Source: CAYYVK01 sp964475145
Lineage (GTDB): Archaea; Aenigmatarchaeota; Aenigmatarchaeia; CG10238-14; SCSR01
DNA: 64,000 nucleotides
Assembly (NCBI GenBank): GCA_964475145.1
Contig: CAYYVK010000001.1
Location: forward strand, 13,292-77,291
Reading direction: 5' to 3'
Positions 59,994 through 64,000 of this stretch are shown one piece after another. A program made the position numbers and the translations under genes. The notes below the pieces were generated by a model, which saw only the letters and a program-made list of their open reading frames with translations, was not told where the DNA came from and did not search any database. How positions within the stretch are numbered: position 1 is the first letter of the stretch; each line of letters begins with the position of its first letter.

Positions 59994-60615
59994 TGTGAAA
60001 AAGCATTTATTCCCTATTTTCGTTACGGCAATGCTTATTGTAATAGCCCCCCTCGCTACAGCACAAGAAAAAATTTATTCTATATGGCTTAGAGTTTTTA
60101 GGAACGATACTGTAATACTAGAAGGTTTTTCCATTGAAGAAGGTCTTCAGACTCATTTTCCTACAACACAGACAGGCTATTATCTTGAAGTGGTATCTTA
60201 TGAAAATGAAGTTTTGTTCAGAGCCAACGTTGGTATTTCGTTCTCTATTCACATACTTACAACCGAAATTCCTTCTAACATCACTGAGTTCGAGCTCGAT
60301 GAAATTTTAATTAATTTACGCTTACCATTTTTCGAGAATGCTAAAGAGATTAATTTGTACCATGGAAATAAGAAAATTTTCAGCATCCAACTTAGCAACT
60401 ATATTTGCAATAACAACGGTCTCTGTGAAAAAGAAAAAGGAGAAACACCAATAAATTGTCCAAATGATTGTCTTACGACTACTACAACTACTTTGCCACC
60501 AGCTAAGCCTACACTTCCTTTTCACTATTTTGCAATAATTTTTGTTTTTATAGCAGCTATACTTTTCTTTCTGTTAACAAGAATAAAGGTGCAAAGAAGT
60601 GAAAGCCCAAGCTAG
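59983..60615 (+). CDS. Secreted protein with C-terminal membrane anchor
   Basis: 210 residues with a signal peptide (FPIFVTAMLIVIAPLATAQE), a beta-rich domain, a small cysteine segment NNNGLCEKEKGETPINCPNDC typical of short disulphide loops, a threonine linker (TTTTTTLPPAK) and a C-terminal helix (YFAIIFVFIAAILFFLLT) with a basic tail. The start GTG/ATG overlaps the protease gene by eleven bases. Confidence 0.6.
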   Translation: MVNDVKKHLFPIFVTAMLIVIAPLATAQEKIYSIWLRVFRNDTVILEGFSIEEGLQTHFPTTQTGYYLEVVSYENEVLFRANVGISFSIHILTTEIPSNITEFELDEILINLRLPFFENAKEINLYHGNKKIFSIQLSNYICNNNGLCEKEKGETPINCPNDCLTTTTTTLPPAKPTLPFHYFAIIFVFIAAILFFLLTRIKVQRSESPS

Positions 60616-61366
60616 CCTGATTACAAAAGGGATATATCTAGTCATAGCACTTGTAGCCATCAGTGTGTTTTCCTACCAGATACTTTCCTTTTCTTCTTCC
60701 AACAAAGCAAGAGAAAGCGAGACTAATTTTTTAGAGAAAGCTGTCACGCTGTTGGATGTAATTTCAACCTCATCTACTTGTCTCGGTTACACAGAAGAAA
60801 ATGAGTTGAAAATGCCAATATCATCAGTTGCGCATAGAACTCTTGATGTAAATAAAATTGAAGAGTTCTCCCAAAAGTATAATATCATAGAACCACCATG
60901 TGCAAGAGATTATGAAAATGGATACGAAATCGTAGTAAGAATGTTCGGCTCAGACCTAAATACCACAAAAAGGTATTATACATTACAAGAGAAAGTATGG
61001 CGCTTCGGTTCGATAAACTTTTCAGAAGGAGACGCTTTAAGAAACATGGTTGAAGTTTCTCTACCTGTCTCGATAAGGTTGAATGCATCCTATCAGCAGC
61101 CTGGTGAAATAAGGATAAAACTGGTAGATGGAGAGCTAGAAGAATTTTCTGGAATAGTAAATAAAGTCTGCGACACAGGAATTCCTGCTAGAAAAAGAGT
61201 GTCGTTCTCTTACTCAACTTATACAGACCAGGACAATGTATGTCAAGAGATGCAACATAGGCTCATGTGTAGAAAAATCTCTTGTCCTGCAACAAGCCAA
61301 AGATTTGAGCCTGGAATTTATGAAATTGCTTTAAACAAAAATGGTGACATCGTTGAAATCAAGTAA
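60599..61366 (+). CDS. Prepilin-like surface protein
   Basis: 255 residues from GTG 60599. MKAQASLITKGIYLVIALVAISVFSYQIL gives one N-terminal helix. The outside domain has few motifs: conserved-looking cysteines (STCLGY, PPCARDY, CDTGIPAR, CRKISCP). It overlaps both neighbours and belongs to the same operon. Confidence 0.58.
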   Translation: MKAQASLITKGIYLVIALVAISVFSYQILSFSSSNKARESETNFLEKAVTLLDVISTSSTCLGYTEENELKMPISSVAHRTLDVNKIEEFSQKYNIIEPPCARDYENGYEIVVRMFGSDLNTTKRYYTLQEKVWRFGSINFSEGDALRNMVEVSLPVSIRLNASYQQPGEIRIKLVDGELEEFSGIVNKVCDTGIPARKRVSFSYSTYTDQDNVCQEMQHRLMCRKISCPATSQRFEPGIYEIALNKNGDIVEIK

Positions 61367-62510
61367 AGGACAAGCTGTAGAAATGTTTGAAATCTTAATA
61401 ATGGTAGTAGTTTTAACAGTTTTGTTTCTATTTTTAAGTCTTAACCTCTTACAACGTGAAAGTGCAGAAAAAGAGACGTTAAGAAGGAAAGAAACAGAAA
61501 TGAAAGTAGAAAATGCTATCATCTCTTTCAAATCTTCAAAGGTTTATGGAACTGAAAGATCGCTCGCAACAATTTTAAGTGATGCTATAGCAACTGGAAA
61601 CTTGAGTGTAGACTATGGTGAAGGGTATGGCATTCTAAACTCTACTAAACTGGTAACAGAATTTTTTGATGCTTACTTTGATAAAAGATGGACGCTTATT
61701 TTACACACACCTCTAAAAGAAAAAGATGTAGCACTGATTCAAGATACTTCTGCTAGCTTGATTGATGAGGTTAATATCATAAAAAGTAAGGTTAATGAAA
61801 TATACAGAGAAGGCTTAAAGAAAAAGATAAGACTAAAAATTTTCCTGCTAGATGGTGTTGGAAGATCTTTTGACTGTAGGAAATTTAGTGGTACCGATGT
61901 TGAGAAAGAATGCTCCCTCCTAAAGGATTGTAGTTTAGTTGGTGCAACTCCTCTAGAGCAGACAGAAGAAGATTGGGGTAATGCCATAAAATGCGTGATA
62001 GAAAAGTATAACGTTAGTGCTGTAATAGTGCTTACAGACGAGCTTTCCACAGGTTCTGAATCAGCAGTATGCACAAGTGGTGTAGATATGGGAAATTTCT
62101 CTATAAGCTTTGACGTCGGACTGCAAACTTGCAAAGCTAGAGATGTACCTGTATTTACTATAAAAGGTGGTATAAGTGTAAGCGATTGTTTAAACTACTG
62201 GACATCATGGTGTGATTATTATTTTTCGTCACGCTTAACTCCACAAAGTTGTCAGATGTATGCTATAGATCTTTTAGGAAACAAGTTAAAATTCATAGCT
62301 GACGAGTGTAAAGGAAAATACTTTGACTTAACAACAGTTAACCCAGCTGACGCTGTTGCTGAAATAATGAGGATAATTCCTCCACCACCTGATGTTGTTT
62401 TTGGTCATGAAACTCCTAAAGATGTGAGCAGTGTACAAACTTTTGTTTTAGACATACCATACGTATCTTATGAAGGTGAAAGAATCAGAGGGGAGTTAAA
62501 AGTATGGTAA
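61341..62510 (+). CDS. Membrane-anchored von Willebrand A-like protein
   Basis: 389 residues. After an N-terminal helix (GQAVEMFEILIMVVVLTVLFLFL) comes a VWA-like domain: VALIQDTSASLIDEV holds DTSAS (Asp135, Ser137, Ser139), the D-x-S-x-S metal site, and SAVIVLTDELSTGSES the late strand with an acidic residue. VWA domains at pilus tips commonly bind ligands. Cysteines flank the domain. It overlaps the next gene by seven bases. Confidence 0.7.
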   Translation: MVTSLKSSKGQAVEMFEILIMVVVLTVLFLFLSLNLLQRESAEKETLRRKETEMKVENAIISFKSSKVYGTERSLATILSDAIATGNLSVDYGEGYGILNSTKLVTEFFDAYFDKRWTLILHTPLKEKDVALIQDTSASLIDEVNIIKSKVNEIYREGLKKKIRLKIFLLDGVGRSFDCRKFSGTDVEKECSLLKDCSLVGATPLEQTEEDWGNAIKCVIEKYNVSAVIVLTDELSTGSESAVCTSGVDMGNFSISFDVGLQTCKARDVPVFTIKGGISVSDCLNYWTSWCDYYFSSRLTPQSCQMYAIDLLGNKLKFIADECKGKYFDLTTVNPADAVAEIMRIIPPPPDVVFGHETPKDVSSVQTFVLDIPYVSYEGERIRGELKVW

Positions 62511-63892
62511 AAGCACAATCAAGCTTGCTGCTGCTAATAGTGATTGTTGGTATCTCGTTAGTCGGGCTAATATATTCTTACTTTTCGCATGCTAGCACCA
62601 TAGAAAGGATAACTAAAAGTTTAAGCTACCGTCTCACTTCCGTCTACCTAGATTACGTAAAATATTTTTCAAGGATAGCTCTTCATTTTTCTGTTCATGA
62701 AGCTGTCGCCAAAATAGCAGAACAAGGTGGTATGCACCCTGGCAGTGAAGTATCGCCAAGAAGTTGGATATGTGGTGATAAAGTTGATGCACCAGAAGTT
62801 GATGAAGTAAGATTTTCACTTTCAAATGAAACGACAAACTTTCTCAACAACTATATAAAAAATTTTGAAAGCACTACTATCTTGAAAGTAAACTTGTCAC
62901 AAGTAAGTTGTGTTGATTTTAAAGTTGATAGAGACAATTTAAACGCAGGAAAAATTGATGAAGACTTCGAAGCCGTTGCAACTGGGAGTAATATTTTGAT
63001 AGGTGGTGAAGGTGTTAACATAACTTCTATCAACGATATAACAGAAAAGATTTCGTTTCTAAGGTTTTGGTTCATGTATAGAAAATTCTATGAATGGGTT
63101 CAGAAGTATGGACCTGAATACATTCAAGATACTTGTAAAGATATGTCAAAAATATGTGAATGTAGAAATTCTGGTCCTTGTGAGATTTGCCCTCCTTTAC
63201 TCCACGCCTTAAAAGCTTCTGCACAGGATAAAGTGAATAAATTAGAAAAAGTTTTCAACGACCCTTATATAAAATGTTATTACAGGATAACGTGCTGTGT
63301 CCATGAATATGAAAACTGTCCCCCAGAATTTGACCCTACTCAGGTTGGATACTGCAAACGCTGGGAAGATGCTCCAGCTTGTAAAGAGTGTATAAAAGCA
63401 CCGTGGCAACAACCGTGTGGGCTAGGATTACAAGGAGAGTGTACAGGTACATGCACATACTATGCAGAAGTTAAAACTTCGTTCAAAACAACTTTTGGTT
63501 GTATCGACAATAAATATTTTGTTTCCACACCTAACGGAACAAAGCCTTTAGAGTTTAAAATTGATACGACTATATACCTAAGGAAGTTTGACTGTTATAA
63601 AGGTCTACCTTGTAGAGCTCCTCCAGATTCTATAGACAGATGCACCTGTGTACCAAAGCCTGATAATCCAGATGAATGTTGGTACCAATGTCCAACAATT
63701 AAATGTGAGTGTCCTCAGCCTGGATTTTGCTCAGAGTATTGCCAAGGAGAATGGCCAAGTCAGTACGATGGAGAAGATTGTCCATGCCCACCGCTTCCCC
63801 CTCCACCACCAACCCCTCCGTCACCACCTGGACCTACTCCAACTCCACAGCCACCAACACCTACTCCGCCTGCTCAACCACCAAGACATTAA
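62504..63892 (+). CDS. Cysteine-rich surface protein with proline-rich tail
   Basis: 462 residues: N-terminal helix (KAQSSLLLLIVIVGISLVGLIYSYF), a domain to about residue 205, then about 230 residues with more than 35 cysteines (CEICPP, ITCCVHEYENCPP, CGLGLQGECTGTCTYY, CECPQPGFCSEYC) and a C-terminal tail of alternating prolines (PPTPPSPPGPTPTPQPPTP). No second membrane helix. Such a tail could span the cell envelope or be exposed. Confidence 0.6.
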   Translation: MVKAQSSLLLLIVIVGISLVGLIYSYFSHASTIERITKSLSYRLTSVYLDYVKYFSRIALHFSVHEAVAKIAEQGGMHPGSEVSPRSWICGDKVDAPEVDEVRFSLSNETTNFLNNYIKNFESTTILKVNLSQVSCVDFKVDRDNLNAGKIDEDFEAVATGSNILIGGEGVNITSINDITEKISFLRFWFMYRKFYEWVQKYGPEYIQDTCKDMSKICECRNSGPCEICPPLLHALKASAQDKVNKLEKVFNDPYIKCYYRITCCVHEYENCPPEFDPTQVGYCKRWEDAPACKECIKAPWQQPCGLGLQGECTGTCTYYAEVKTSFKTTFGCIDNKYFVSTPNGTKPLEFKIDTTIYLRKFDCYKGLPCRAPPDSIDRCTCVPKPDNPDECWYQCPTIKCECPQPGFCSEYCQGEWPSQYDGEDCPCPPLPPPPPTPPSPPGPTPTPQPPTPTPPAQPPRH

Positions 63893-63945
63893 TTGTTTCT
63901 AAAATGAAAATAATTCATTGTATTCCTCTAAGGTTTAATTTTGAT

Positions 63946-64000
63946 AGCCCTGGGAGGGATTTGAACCCTCGACCCCCTGATAGCTTTCTATCATCCGATC
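63946..64000 (-). tRNA. Partial tRNA, 3' half, probably intron-bearing
   Basis: The minus strand shows T arm GAGGG-TTCAAAT-CCCTC, acceptor 3' strand CCAGGGC and an unpaired T as position 73. The 5' half lies beyond the window, so the anticodon cannot be read. The extra hairpin GATAG-AAAG-CTATC before TCAGG suggests another intron near the anticodon loop. A T at position 73 would suit archaeal tRNA-Thr or tRNA-Cys, which is only a hint. Confidence 0.75.

Noticed and set aside
1..64000. CRISPR arrays or other regularly spaced repeats
   Set aside because: No recurring 20-40 base direct repeats with similar spacing were seen, and no Cas-type genes.

Overview
The window is archaeal. It holds ribosomal proteins of the archaeal set (eS4, eL15, zinc-type uS14), RNase P protein Rpp29, a thermosome, prefoldin alpha, Alba, an Orc1/Cdc6 initiator, class I lysyl-tRNA synthetase, type II GAPDH and the archaeal AMP salvage enzymes including form III RubisCO. 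The DNA is AT-rich and tightly packed, and four of its five tRNA genes appear to contain introns. A DPANN-like lineage fits this mix, but I cannot place it further from sequence alone.

Layout: 1-3562 is part of the spc/S10 ribosomal operon (aIF1, Rpp29, uS17, uL14, uL24, eS4, uL5, uS14) with two small unfamiliar genes inserted. 3580-9774 holds a prepilin peptidase, SerRS, a HAD hydrolase and three membrane proteins. 9771-16108 (minus strand) holds GAPDH, NAD(P)HX dehydratase, a cobalamin adenosyltransferase and a B12-dependent ribonucleotide reductase interrupted by a 442-residue intein; the adenosyltransferase would make the reductase's cofactor. 16166-17260 encodes uS2 and eL15. 17306-24381 is a type IV pilus-like operon: one ATPase, two membrane platform proteins, several prepilin-like proteins and a coiled-coil protein. 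24420-37576 holds the thermosome, a COG1395-type regulator, tRNA-Ile(UAU), LysRS, Orc1/Cdc6, initiator tRNA-Met, a THEP1 NTPase, tRNA-Val, surface glycosylation-type proteins, a regulator, prefoldin and FtsY.

37580-42717 is an accessory island: four small proteins plus an Mrr-like nuclease, two opposed genes (a HAD-like protein and an unknown helical protein), a 70-residue protein and a TrmB regulator, with four related palindromes at its two promoter regions. 42799-44860 is a three-gene membrane set followed by Alba. 44895-48959 encodes the AMP to 3-phosphoglycerate route (AMP phosphorylase, ribose-1,5-bisphosphate isomerase, RubisCO). 48992-49663 is a PCMT gene split in frame by a stop codon. 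49758-50675 is a membrane-anchored SagB-type nitroreductase.

50827-63892 is a second surface locus: a large duplicated secretion-platform protein followed by about a dozen membrane-anchored, cysteine-rich or prepilin-like proteins. These include a metzincin-type protease, a von Willebrand A-like protein and a secreted protein with a dockerin-like calcium loop. No ATPase is encoded in this locus, and a decayed transposase-like relic lies inside it. This locus and the 37.6-42.7 kb island are the best candidates for undescribed systems. The tRNA genes with very small introns and the split PCMT are the sharpest molecular oddities.
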